In this document: positions 8,040 through 19,100 of the stretch, piece after piece
Position numbering within the stretch: the stretch's first letter is position 1
Layout: every line of letters starts with the position of its first letter
DNA from: Parachlorella kessleri
Taxonomy: Eukaryota; Chlorophyta; Trebouxiophyceae; Chlorellales; Chlorellaceae
Direction: 5' to 3'
Assembly: GCA_001598975.1 (NCBI GenBank)
Contig: BBXU01001060.1
Span: 1-22,217, forward strand
Length of the DNA: 22,217 nucleotides
Translations under genes and position numbers: made by a program
Notes under the pieces: generated by a model
What the model was told of the DNA's origin: nothing
Databases searched by the model: none
Seen by the model: the letters and a program-made list of their open reading frames with translations, nothing else

Positions 8040-10875
8040 CTATCTGCTTGTTTCGCACAGAGCCTCTAGGATGCTGACAGCCAGCATGTCAACCGGCACC
8101 AGCAGCGTCATGAGCGCACACTTGAGGCGCAAGGGCGGCACCGGGCTTCCCCCGCTCACTCCTGCGGCTCCTGCTGCCTGCCTGGCTGCTTCCACAACAC
8201 CTGCACACCAGCACTTGGACTCCTTGAAGCATACGCCGCAGCCAGGACATCAGTCATGCGAAACACAAGGCACGACCAAGACAACGACAAGCCAAGGGCA
8301 AGCGCCCATGCAAGCCTCGCTCTGGACAGACATTGTGCTGTACAGCCGGCTAGCGCTGCCTAATCCCAGGTACCAGCTGCAAGACCTGCCATCAGCACCA
8401 GCACCCACCTCTTGCAAGCCTGCCAAGCAGCGGCCCTCCCTTTTTGCCGCCATCTTCACCCTGCTGACCGGCTGGGCCGGGGAGGCTGGTCACTGCCACG
8501 TCAGCGCTGCCCAGGCCACCTGCGAAAGATGCGGAATTGGGTTGTTGCAGCAGGAAATCAGGGGCTTTCGTGGTGCAGTGTTGCAAAACACTAGCCAAGG
8601 TTAGCGGACACAACCTTCAAGCTGCTAGCTCCCGTGAACAGCACCAGAGCCTGGCAAGTATAGCTGCCGGCAGCCAGTCAGACGCACGCTGCCTAGGAGG
8701 ACAGCACACACCAGTAGGGACGGGCAGTGCGGTCGAGCAGGACCAGTGCCCTTGCAAATACTCTCAATCACCCAGTCTCTCACTCACCCGGGCCCCGCAT
8801 GACTACCCTGCTGGTCTTGTGTGCCCAGCCTCCGCCCAGCAGCGCGCTGCCTTTTAACTTTGGCGCCATGGCATCCGCCAACAGCTGGTGGCTGACAAAG
8901 CCAGAGAACACCAGAGGCATGGCTCCCTTGCCCGCTTCTGCGGGGCTGTTGCCGCCGGGAAATGGGCCCCCAACAGGGCCAGGCGGCTGCGCAGCAGGGG
9001 CCCGTGCTGGGCCCGCTGTGTCTGCTGTGGGGGCCGCGGCAGGGCCAGCTGGCGGCGCAGCCGCTGCCCCAGATGCCGCAGCTGACGAGCCAGGCTGACT
9101 GCGGCTGGTGTCGCTGCCATCGGGGGGCTTTTCTATGGACGCCTGACCCTTGCTGCCAGGCTGCAACGACAAGTCCGCAAGCCGCCTGGCTAGGCTGGCT
9201 TCACCAGTCCCCTGCTCACTCTCCAAAGTGGCTGTAGCTCCGGCACCACGGGCTGGCACCTCGGCTGCGGCAGAGGCGGCATCTCCTGCCAAGGTGGGCT
9301 CAGCAGGGCACCAGGAGCCTCGGGCATCAGAGTAGAGGAGGACACTGTAGCAGTCCTCAGGCTCCGTCAGTACCTACAATCACAGCAGGGAATCAGTCAA
9401 CTGAATTGCCCATATGACAACTCACAAGAGGGCAGCAGCATGGCAGCAATCTCTTGCACCACTATTGCCTGGCTGAGTTGGACGGTCAAGGCTGTGGACC
9501 TGTCTGCCGGAGCTGCCTCAGACCGGTAAGTACGCTGGAGATCCCAGCCACACAGCCATGCCAGCAGCAACCCTCCGAGACGCACCACAGAGCTGAAGGC
9601 GTGGTCGAAATCCTCCACCGCAAAGGCGATGTCAGGGTAGCACAGGGCTGGGTTCTGGGAGGGACCCCGCGATGAGTCCAGGGACAGGTGGACCTTGGTG
9701 GGGGAGGCGTACACCACCTTGCACACTTCCTGAATGCTGCCGCGGCTGCCGGCGGCGGCACTGCTCTCTGGACCACCACTGCCACCGCTGCTAAGACTGG
9801 TTGCATTGACTGGGCCACTGGCAGCTGGCAGGCTGCCACTGCTGCCGCCGGCGGAAGGAAAGCTGCTGCTGCTGGCAGTGCTGCTCCCGCCTCCAGTGCT
9901 GGCCGGCAGGGCTGGCCCCTCACGCGACACCAGCTCTGGCAGGTCGGCATACCTGCTCCAGCAAAAACGTTGGAGTACCCGTTGCCCAAGTGGCCAGATC
10001 CCGAGGCCCCCCCTCATGCAAGCTCTGTCACACAGGTTGACCAGTCAGAGCCAGTCGCCAATCACAGCAAAGTGCTGAAGCCTTCAACAAAAACTCGGAC
10101 CAGGGCACCTCAAACAGCCAGCCAGCTTATGACCGGCCAACATAATGTACTCCTCTGAGACAGCCAGGAGCAGGCACCTGCACGTTGCCACGCTGAGCCA
10201 GTAGCCCGTCTGCAGCACCAGGTTCAGCAGCACGCTGCCGCGCCAGTCCACGTCCCCGCTGCGGGCGCCGCCCCACTGCAGCTCCGCCGGCAGCTGCTGG
10301 GCGCGGCGGCGCACAAACAGGGGCGACCCGCTGGTGCTGCCAAAGCCGCGCGGGTTGCCGGGCTGGGCGGCGGGGTTGGCGCAGACGAAGAAGAGGAGGT
10401 CGTCCTGGTGCGACTGCAGGCCCTTGGCGGAGCTGGGCACCTGGCAAAACTGTACAGGGGCATGCAGATGAAGGAGCAAACAGTGGTTTTGTGAACTCGC
10501 ACAGCGTGTTCGCTGGGGTAGCCTGGCTGCGCCCTACGGCATCGGCCTTACCAGAATCTCAAAGGCAACTTGCCACTGCTGCTGGGGCCACAGCTCGGAC
10601 CAGTCTGCATCTCGAGGCTGGGGCGGTTCTACTTTTACCCACTCCCCAGTGGGGGTGTCAGAGCCTTCGGATGGCTGGAGGTGCAGCAGGGCCTGGCGCT
10701 TCACTTCCAAGAGTGTTGCATACCACGTCTCCTGGGAGGCCATGCCGCTTTCAACGACGGAAAACTCAGTAACAAGGGCGAGGCTTGTCAGGAGCTCTTT
10801 GTCATGGTAAACAGAACGAGCAAGATACGCACTAGCAAACACGCGCAAATCATCAAACAGGGTATTGGTATTCAA
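8040..10875 (-). CDS. KIAA0930: KIAA0930-like protein (DUF2045 family), about 560-600 aa
   Basis: Uncharacterised conserved protein; no function is established that I can name. Minus-strand exons: 10875(?)-10552, 10440-10178, 9952-9586, 9373-8788, 8519-8409, 8200-8040 (TAG). All junctions are GT-AG and in phase. Blocks matching human KIAA0930, in order: SHQDDLLFFV; GDVDWRGSVLLNLVLQ; VVYASPTK; CYPDIAFAVEDFDHAFSSV joined to VLTEPEDCYSVLLYSDA with no gap against human; PLVFSGFVSHQLLADAM; RVVMRGPG joined to GLGSADVAV; and C-terminal LKCALMTLLVPVDML. It differs from the animal protein by a Ser/Gly-rich insert of about 55 residues (exon 9952-9586) and an Ala/Pro-rich insert of about 130 residues (exon 9373-8788), and it lacks most of the animal Ser-rich tail. 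The start is unresolved: the frame is open up to about 10875 without an ATG there; the first in-frame ATG is at 10743, and an upstream exon is possible. It is divergent from the downstream synthetase gene. Confidence 0.85.
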
Positions 10876-11080
10876 TGCTATTTTCCGAAACCACGTTGTC
10901 TAGCACCAGGGCGCAAAACCAAAGCATGCACTCAGCAGCACCTATCCCAAACCACGCGCAACGAATTGACTGCTGCGATAACCATGAAGTATACAGCGAT
11001 GCCTACGTGTGTTCATTTTTGGAAATATCATATGAAGACCCTCATGCACCTGCAGTGGGCCAAGTGGTAGCAGCTGCTTC
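10876..11080. promoter_or_regulatory. Short divergent intergenic region, probable bidirectional promoter
   Basis: Roughly 200 bases separate the left-going KIAA0930 homolog from the right-going valyl-tRNA synthetase start at 11081. The stretch is more AT-rich than the exons and holds no exon I can support. It must carry both promoters and 5' UTRs unless the KIAA0930 homolog has a further 5' exon inside it. No clear TATA box was identified. Confidence 0.45.
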
Positions 11081-11318
11081 ATGTCACTCTATCTTGAAGC
11101 ATTGCTAGGGTCCTCAAGATTTTCACCTCGATTGCTGCACCGCACTTTCAGCAGCATGCTACTCCGCCCATCGGTGCTCGCCACCCAGCAGCAGCAGGTT
11201 CCCCTGTGCTTGTCTAGCCATGTTGCCGGCAGGCAACGGAACAGACGTGGCAGACGACAGTTTCCTAGCCTGTCACGTACGTCCTTACCTTGCCAGGCAG
11301 CCAGCTCAGCAGCAACAG
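11081..11318 (+). other. EMB2247: Transit-peptide exon of valyl-tRNA synthetase with two in-frame ATGs
   Basis: Encodes a 79-residue presequence rich in Ser, Arg, Leu and Gln with almost no acidic residues, typical of plastid or mitochondrial import. It ends SSAAT and splices in phase 1 (ACAG|gtaggg) to [10 protein letters not shown] 11081 and ATG 11156 (residue 26) are both in frame; initiation at the second would give a shorter presequence. The assignment is by composition and splice phase, not by homology. Confidence 0.65.
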
Positions 11319-14300
11319 GTAGGGCAGCCTGTATAGACATGCCCAATGGCTCTGAACCGAGTTTATAGTATGCCTGGGTGGCACAGCAGTATGATAATAT
11401 GTGTGTCATGTATACTTCCCTTGCAGCTGATGTTGATGAGGCGCTTGCAGCACCCAAGGCAGGGCGCATCGAGCTTCCCAAGAATTTTGACCCAGCAGCC
11501 AGCGAGGAGAAGCTATACCAGTGGTAGGCTGCCATGGTACTGTGTAAATTGTCCTTGTGGTAACCCCCCTGGTGCTGCACCATTGCCAAAGGAGGTCAGT
11601 GAAGCAAGGTTGGCGCGCTGCCTTCATGCACATCGGGAAGGCTAAGCTGCTAGCCGAAACTGCCTCCGCCAGTACCCAAACCCTGCTCCTCCCCATGGCG
11701 CTGCCAGGTGGGAAAGCCGTGGCTACTTCCGCCCTGATGAGGCAGCCAGTGGCGAGCCTTACATCATTTCCATGCCGCCGCCCAACGTGACCGGCAAGCT
11801 GCACATGGGCCATGCCATGTTTGCCACGCTGCAAGACATCATGGCACGGTTCCAGCGCATGCGTGGCAGGCCCACGCTGTGGCTGCCAGGCACCGACCAT
11901 GCGGGCATCGCCACGCAGGTGGGAGCTGCAGGGTCAACAGCTGTGGCCTGCCTTACGGCTCGGCGGGAGCATTCTGCCTTTCCAACCAGCATGGTCCTGC
12001 GTTGCGGCACCGGCTTGCTACCCCCACCGGCTGTTTCTGGCTTAGCAGTATGATTGTAGCATGGCACGCGGCAGGATCCCTCGAAGCTGGCTATGACCCA
12101 TGGTGCGGCAAAGTGCTGCTGCAGATGGTTGTGGAGAAGCAGCTGGCCGCGCAGGGCCGCGACCGGCGGTCCATGGGCCGCGACGCATTTGAGGCTGAGG
12201 TGTGGTCCTGGAAGGCGCAGTACGGCGGGTTCATCACCCAGCAGCTGCGGAGGCTGGGGGCCAGCTGCGACTGGGGCCGCGAGCGGTTCACGCTGGACCA
12301 GGGGCTCAGTGGTGAGCGGGGCCCCCGGTGTGACATGCATGCCGTGTCATTGACTCGTGCTGGTGACTGAGAAGTGTGCAGAAAGGACCTAGGGGCCCGT
12401 GAGAGAGGGGGGGACGGGGGAGTAGGTGGGGAGGGCAGGGAGCGGGAGGGTTAGCATGATGGTCACGCGGTCGAATAGGTTGTGTGAGATTGGGCGTGCT
12501 TGCAGCACCGGGGTAGGTCAGGGTCGGTACGCGGCACAGTAGAGGCCGGTGCCCCCGCAGCCCATGTTCTAGGGTATGCCGGTGTGCAGGGAAGCCTATG
12601 CTCCCAACCTGCAGTGCAAGGCTTGCTTGTCTGCTAAGGGAACCAGCGCTTAGTCCTTACGACCAAGGGTTGGCCTTGTGCGGCGTGCAGAGGCCGTGCT
12701 GGAGGCGTTTGTGCGGCTGCATGAGGAGGGTCTCATCTACCGCGGCAGTTACCTAGTCAACTGGTCACCCAACATGCAGGTCAGGCACAGCCCCAGCCCC
12801 AGCCGTGCTTCGGCCAGGGAGTAATGTGTAGGGTGGCAGACCACCCCGTGACCCTGAATATGTGGCACTGCGTCCAGCAAGGCGCTCTCTGAGCTGCTGA
12901 GCTGTTGCTGATTGCATGGAAGCCAGCATGTGCCGCCTGGCCCATGTGGCCTCTGAGAGGGATGATTGGCACCCGCGAATGTGTTTGTTGCTGCTGCAGA
13001 CTGCCGTGAGCGACCTGGAGGTTGAGTACAGCGAGGAGCCCGGCACGCTGTATTACTTCAAATACCCAGTGGCAGGCAAGTCAGTAGTCATTGTGGGTAT
13101 CCCCGTTTGCAACCAGCCATCCCACGCCGCCCCGGGTTTATGTTACCAGTGGGAGCCCGGCATAGTGTACCTTGGGCCCTGTAGGGAGAAGTAGCTATGT
13201 AGAGCAGCCAGCTGCACAGGAGGCATCTGCCTTGCCTGGACAGCCAGTAGCCGGCTGGCTACACACACCTCACCTCACCCCGCATAGTCTGACTGGTACA
13301 TCGTGCCAGGACCACAGTATAGCAGGTCAGTAGCGTTGCCGGACTCACATGGACTGGTCGTCCTTGCCTGCAGACTCTGACGAGTTCCTGCCGGTGGCCA
13401 CCACCCGGCCGGAGACGATCCTGGGGGACACCGCGGTGGCAGTCCACCCGGAGGACCCCCGCTACTCCCACCTGGTGGGCAAGCAGGCGGTGGTGCCCAT
13501 GAATGGCAGGCAAGCGAGACAGGCGTCAGCGGAGACTTGATTTTGCGTTTCTGTGTTCGCGCTGCTATGCCTGGGCTGGTGCTTACGAACCGGCTTGCCA
13601 GTTCTTGGGTCATCTGTGCATGCGCAGCTCCTGCATGCTGCCATGTGGCTATGTGGTCATTCGTGGCTCAAGGTAGAAAGGGACCGCATTATACGGCCAT
13701 AGGTATTGCCGAGCTTGTGCGTTGACAGCTAAGATCTTGTGTGTCAGCAAACGCCCCTCGTCGTAGCGAGAGCTCAAGCAGCTTAAAGAGGGCGCATGGT
13801 TCCGCACCTGCAGGCGGATCCGCATCATTGCCGATACATATGTTGATCGGGAGTTTGGCACCGGCGCTCTGAAGATCACGCCTGGTTAGTCCCAGCCTTC
13901 GTGGCTGCCTGAGTGACTGCTGCACTGACATTGGACGGTGTGGCCCCTTTTTCTGAAAGATTTACTTTCTTTACTTGATCCCTGCAGACATGACCCGTTG
14001 CCCTTCCTAGCTGAGCTGAATGTATCCCTGCCTGGCACGTATTGCGCAAGCGGTCGACAAGGAGGCCTGCCACAACCACTGGCACCCAGTGCTGAGACAT
14101 TAGTGGTGTTGCCGCAGGCCATGACGTGAATGACTACGAGATTGGCAAGCGCTTCGGCCTGGAGATGATCAACATCATGAATGACGACGGCACCCTCAAC
14201 ACCAATGCGGGCGACTATGCTGGCCTGGACCGCTTTGCAGCGCGGAAGAAGCTCTGGCAGGATATGGAGGTCCGCGCGGGCAAGCAGTGGCGAGAGCTGT

Positions 14301-16154
14301 GCCATCTTGTGCTTACCCCATGTGGCAGCCATGCTTGGCCAGCGTCTGCGGCCAAGGACCACAGAACATTGGACTTCCCTGCTCCAGCTTGCTGCGGCTG
14401 CAAACTCTGCCGGTAACACTCGGCCCGGCTGTTGTGGCTGCCACCAGAGCTGTGCACATCGGTGTCAGTGATACTGACCTCTCCCGCCCTGAGCGGTTCA
14501 CGTACGTGGCATGCAGGCCCAGGGCCTGGTCCTGAAGCAGGAGCCCTACACGCTGCGAGTGCCGCGCAGTCAGCGTGGCGGCGAGATCGTGGAGCCGCTT
14601 GTGCGGGAGCAGTGGTTTGTGCGCATGGAGCCGCTGGCAAAGCCGGCCCTGCAGGTGAGTGAGTGAGTGGGGCAGGCACCAGCTGGGGCGGACAGTGCCA
14701 ACCTCATGCATGCGTGTGCGTGCATGCGTGAGGGTGGGGCTAGGAGGCCAGAGAGGGACGGGAGGGTGGGGCTTGCGACAGGCACCCGTCCGGTAGGTGG
14801 CTGGGCGCCGCCACGCACGGCTGCGCGATGTACGAAGTTTGCGACGGCGGGGGCGTGCACTCCCTCCTTCCCTCGAGGCCCGCCCTGCTGCGCTCCCTGA
14901 TGCAATAAATATCTCCTGACCTGGGAGTTCCGTCTGCGCTGCTGCTGAAGGCGGTGGCCAGTGGCGACATCCGCATCTTCCCCGAGCGGTTTGAGAAGGT
15001 GTACAACTACTGGCTGGAGAACATCAAGGACTGGTGCATCTCGCGCCAGCTTTGGTGGGGCCACAGAATACCCGTCTGGTGAGTGCCGGCAGGGACAGGC
15101 TGCCCTCCCTGCTTACGAACTTGCTGGGGACTCTCCTGCGGAGTCCATGTGTTGGAATACGCAACACGCATGAGATTCAGAGGTGGCTTTCGAGCTTGCA
15201 AGCCGGCCGTGGGCTTGACTGTGCTGCAGGCAGGGGACCAATGCCGCTGTGCGGCGCGTTGCATGAGACTAGGCGAGCTGCTTTTGTGCTTTTGTCCTCA
15301 ATCTTATCGAGACACTGGCTACGTGGCTGCCTTGGTGTGCAGGTATGTGTTTGACAGCGCTGAGGAAGCCGAGGCCTCCTCCGCCAGCAGCCGCTACGTG
15401 GTGGCCAAGAGCGAGGAGGAAGCACGGGCGCAAGCGCAGCAAAAGTGAGCATGACGTGCTTTCTCCTCCTTGAAGTGCTGGAGTTCAGCAGGGGTGATAA
15501 TGGCAGGGAGGCGCCACCCTATGTGGTCAAGGTCTACAAAAAGCACTGGTTTGATGCGCGTGCGCGCGTGCGTGCGTGCGTGCGTTGTGTGTGTGGGTGT
15601 GTCCTGGGCTTGCCCCAGCTCTGGGACAGTGGGAGTCCAGACGTGCGGAGCCCATGTTTAACACAGCAGTTGTGAAGCTACAAACTGCAAGCCCAAGCTA
15701 TACTTGCACCAATCCCAACGTTGTCTATCTACCTTGATTGGTGTCTGCACTGTGCAGGTATGGGCCGCATGTGGTTTTGAAGCAGGAGAGTGACGTCCTG
15801 GACACCTGGTTCTCCTCCGGCCTCTGGCCATTTAGCACGCTTGGCTGGCCGAGCACCACAGCAGACCTGGAACGGTGAGCGCAGCTACGCCTCTTGAGGG
15901 CGGGAGCAATAGAGATTTCTGTTTGCGATGCACTTTCTTGGGGGCAGCCAGCCGGGCGCAAAGATGCTTTGCACTGTGAAGCGGGCTACAGGGCAGCCAA
16001 AACTGTCCTTCCCCCACACACCTCGCTCATTGCAAGGAGCATCTGTAGGTACAAGGTGCGAAAGGGGCCCAACAATGCTGCGCCACTGCTGCTGCGCCGT
16101 TGTACTTGCAGGTACTACCCCACCAGCGTGATGGAGACGGGGCATGACATCTTG

Positions 16155-16186
<32 letters not shown>

Positions 16187-19100
16187 ACTGCACCTCACTG
16201 GCACCGCGCCCTTCCACACAGTCTACCTCCACGGCCTGGTGAGGCAGTGAGGGAGGAGGGAGGGGCGGATTTGCCTATGCGGCGGCTGCTTCTGGCGTGG
16301 TAACACATGGGGAAGAGCAGGGCGCCTGCTACCAGGGTAGTGGCTGCTTCTTGGCTGGGGGTGGTCCCCTCCTGGCCGCGGTGGAGCGCTGCTGTCCGTC
16401 AGTGTGCATGGTCTTTAGGAGGTTGCGCGGCCCGGCGGGTGTCTTGGCTGGCACTGGGCCCAGCGTGGTAAGCAGCTCAGCTCTCGCCAGGACCCCTGCC
16501 AGACACAGGCACCTCTTAGGCTTGCCTGGGTTGCTAGCTTGGGGGAATGTAGCAGGTGTGACAACTGTGCCGCGTGCCTTGAGGGAGGGCCCTGTGTGTG
16601 GGTGGTGCGGCGCAGGTGCGCGATGAGAAGGGGCGCAAGATGTCCAAGTCCCTGGGCAACGTGGTGGACCCGGTGGAGACAATACAGCAGTACGGGGCAG
16701 GTAAGCCCACGCCAGCTCAAGTTTTGTCGCAGGCCGCCTGCCTGCCTTCCTGATCACCACAAACTAGTTGCACCTGGGATGTTGAGTCACCTAGCTAGCA
16801 GCCCCGTGGCGGAGGGGTGCATGAGGCTGCCAGTGTGCTGTTGAGTCAGCTTGAACCTGTGCCTGGGTGCCCTTTAACCCTAACCCTAAGAAAATTGCAA
16901 GGCATACACCTTGCCGCGCAGGACTGCGGTCCAGACGGTGGTGCTGGTGCCTTATCCATGCCTCGCCCGCTAATGCCTCCCAGCGCAGGGAAAGCGCCTG
17001 TGCATGACCCTGACCCAGCCCTCCAGCCTCATGGCACCGCCTGCCTCCCACCCCACCCTGCCGGCTCAGCGCCCTGCTGTACTGTGCTGTGCTGCAGACG
17101 CGCTGCGCTTCACGCTGGCCACCGGCACCTCGCCCGGCCAGGATCTGAACCTGAGCCTGGACCGCGTCAACTCGGCGCGCAACTTCACCAACAAGCTGTG
17201 GAACGCCGGCAAGTTCATCCTCTTCAACCTTGACAAGGTCAGAGCGCCTCTCTATTCGAGTCTAGTGTAGTCTACTCTAGTCTGGTCTGTTCTAGCCTAG
17301 TCTAGTCTAGTCTAACAGCGTACCGCTACCTGACCATGCTGCCGGGTCCCCCAAGTGGGGCCAACAACAGCCAGGATGTACAATGCCCACCAACCTCTCT
17401 GAGGCGGTCCTCTCTGAGCTCTGTACATGGGGAGTAGGTGGCCCGCCTGTGCTGCTGCTGCTAGGCTGCTGCAAGTGTTTGCCAGGTGGGCAGGGCACGT
17501 GCGCTGCATGCATCGACCATGTTGTGGGCTGAAGGTTTATGAAAGTGCCTCTTTGCTTGTCGCTTGCAGCCATGCCTGAGGGCGGGCGGGCAAGCTCTTC
17601 CAGGCTCACAGCAGCAGGCGCTGGGAGGCATAGAACCTGTGTCCATGCCACCCACGCCGGCCGTGGACTCACCTCACGCTGCGTGTGCCGCAGGTTGACG
17701 ATGCCGAGTGGGACCGGCTTGCAACCGCAGACTTCTCGCAGCCCGCCTCTCTCCGCCAGCTGGGCCTGGCGGAGCGGTGGGTGGTCACATCCCTCCACGC
17801 CACAGTGGACGCCATCACCGCCGCACATGAAAGGTGGGTGGGTGGGTGGGTGGGTGGGAGCATCCAGGGTGCGTGTAGGTGCGCAGGGCGGCTCGCTGTG
17901 GGCTGTTTGTTGTGCAGGCATTGCACATTCTTAGAGCGTGCCCCTCCTATGATCCTGGTGGTTGCCATTCACCCTGGGTCCCCTTGGGATGCGTGAGCAG
18001 CCAACCTGTTTGTTCATGCATGGTGATGGCAGCCTGGCCCAAGCGGGCCCCCATGGAAGGCACGCACAGGTGGCTGCGACATGACTGTGCCACAGCTGAG
18101 CTCTGGCTGTGGTTGATGTGCTAGCTGTCAACTACAGGAATCACCGACTCGCACATGTGCAAGAAGCACACCCTGTGTGGGAGCACACCTTGCAGGTTTG
18201 ACTTTGGGGAGGCGGGGCGCCTGCTGTACGACTTTGTGTGGAGTGACTTTGCGGACTGGTACATCGAGGCGGCCAAGGCGCGGCTGTACGGCCCGGACCC
18301 CCATGCAGCAGCGCAGGTGGGGTAGGTGGGTGGGTGGGCGCGGGCTGAAGGCGACGGCCCCCTCCCGAGCGCTGGCGGGGTGGGTGGGTGGGCGGACGGG
18401 GGCTGAAGGTGACGGCGTCTACCCAGGGTGCTATGTGGAGCCCTGTAAGAGTGGGTGGGTGGGTGGGTGGGTGGGTTGGAGAAAGAGGGCGGCTCACTCT
18501 TGTGTGCTCCTGATGGTGCCCGTGGTTCGGCCTGTTGGTTGAGTATGTGTGCTATGCCGCCGCCAGAAACCACGTGCGCTGTGCCTGCACCGCCAAGCCC
18601 TTTATACCCTACAATGAGGCGCACCAGTGTGGTGCATACTGATGCCAACAGCTTCACCCTGGTCGCAAGGTTGTCAAGGCATAGCGCCGGCAGGCAACGC
18701 ATGTGCTGACAGGTGTCACTTGTATGCTTTGGTCATCCTAAGGCAAACCGCATGCGTGAGTGCCCCCCTGCAGACGCGAGCAGTGCTGGTGTATGTGTAC
18801 GACCGCATCCTACGCCTGGCCCATCCCTTCATGCCTTTCATCACAGAAGAGATGTGGCAGGCGATCCCACACACAGGTAGGGCGTTGTATGCCATGTCCT
18901 CAAACCACCTGGCCTTGGTCTGGCTTCTGTGGCTTGCAGCTTCTGGCGTGAGCCTCTCTGCTCTGGCTGTCAAGGCCTAAGCGGGTTCTCCGCGTCCGCT
19001 TGTTCAGCTTTGCACCAACCTTGGCCCTGGTGGCTCGCAGGCGAGGCTCTCATAATTGCCCCCTGGCCGGCCGCTCAGGCTGCGGCTGACGCAGCAGCTG

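Noticed and set aside
7972..8604. A 210-codon plus-strand open frame
   Set aside because: It covers the last two exons of the KIAA0930 homolog on the other strand. The minus strand carries family-conserved blocks with correct splice phase; the plus-strand reading is low-complexity Pro/Thr/Ala/Gln sequence.
8727..10158. Long plus-strand open frames rich in Ala, Pro and Gly
   Set aside because: They are antisense shadows of the Ala/Pro- and Ser/Gly-rich inserts in the minus-strand gene.
14901..14912. AATAAA-like sequence inside a ValRS intron as a premature poly(A) site
   Set aside because: It lies between two firm exons, and AATAAA is not the usual signal in green algae.
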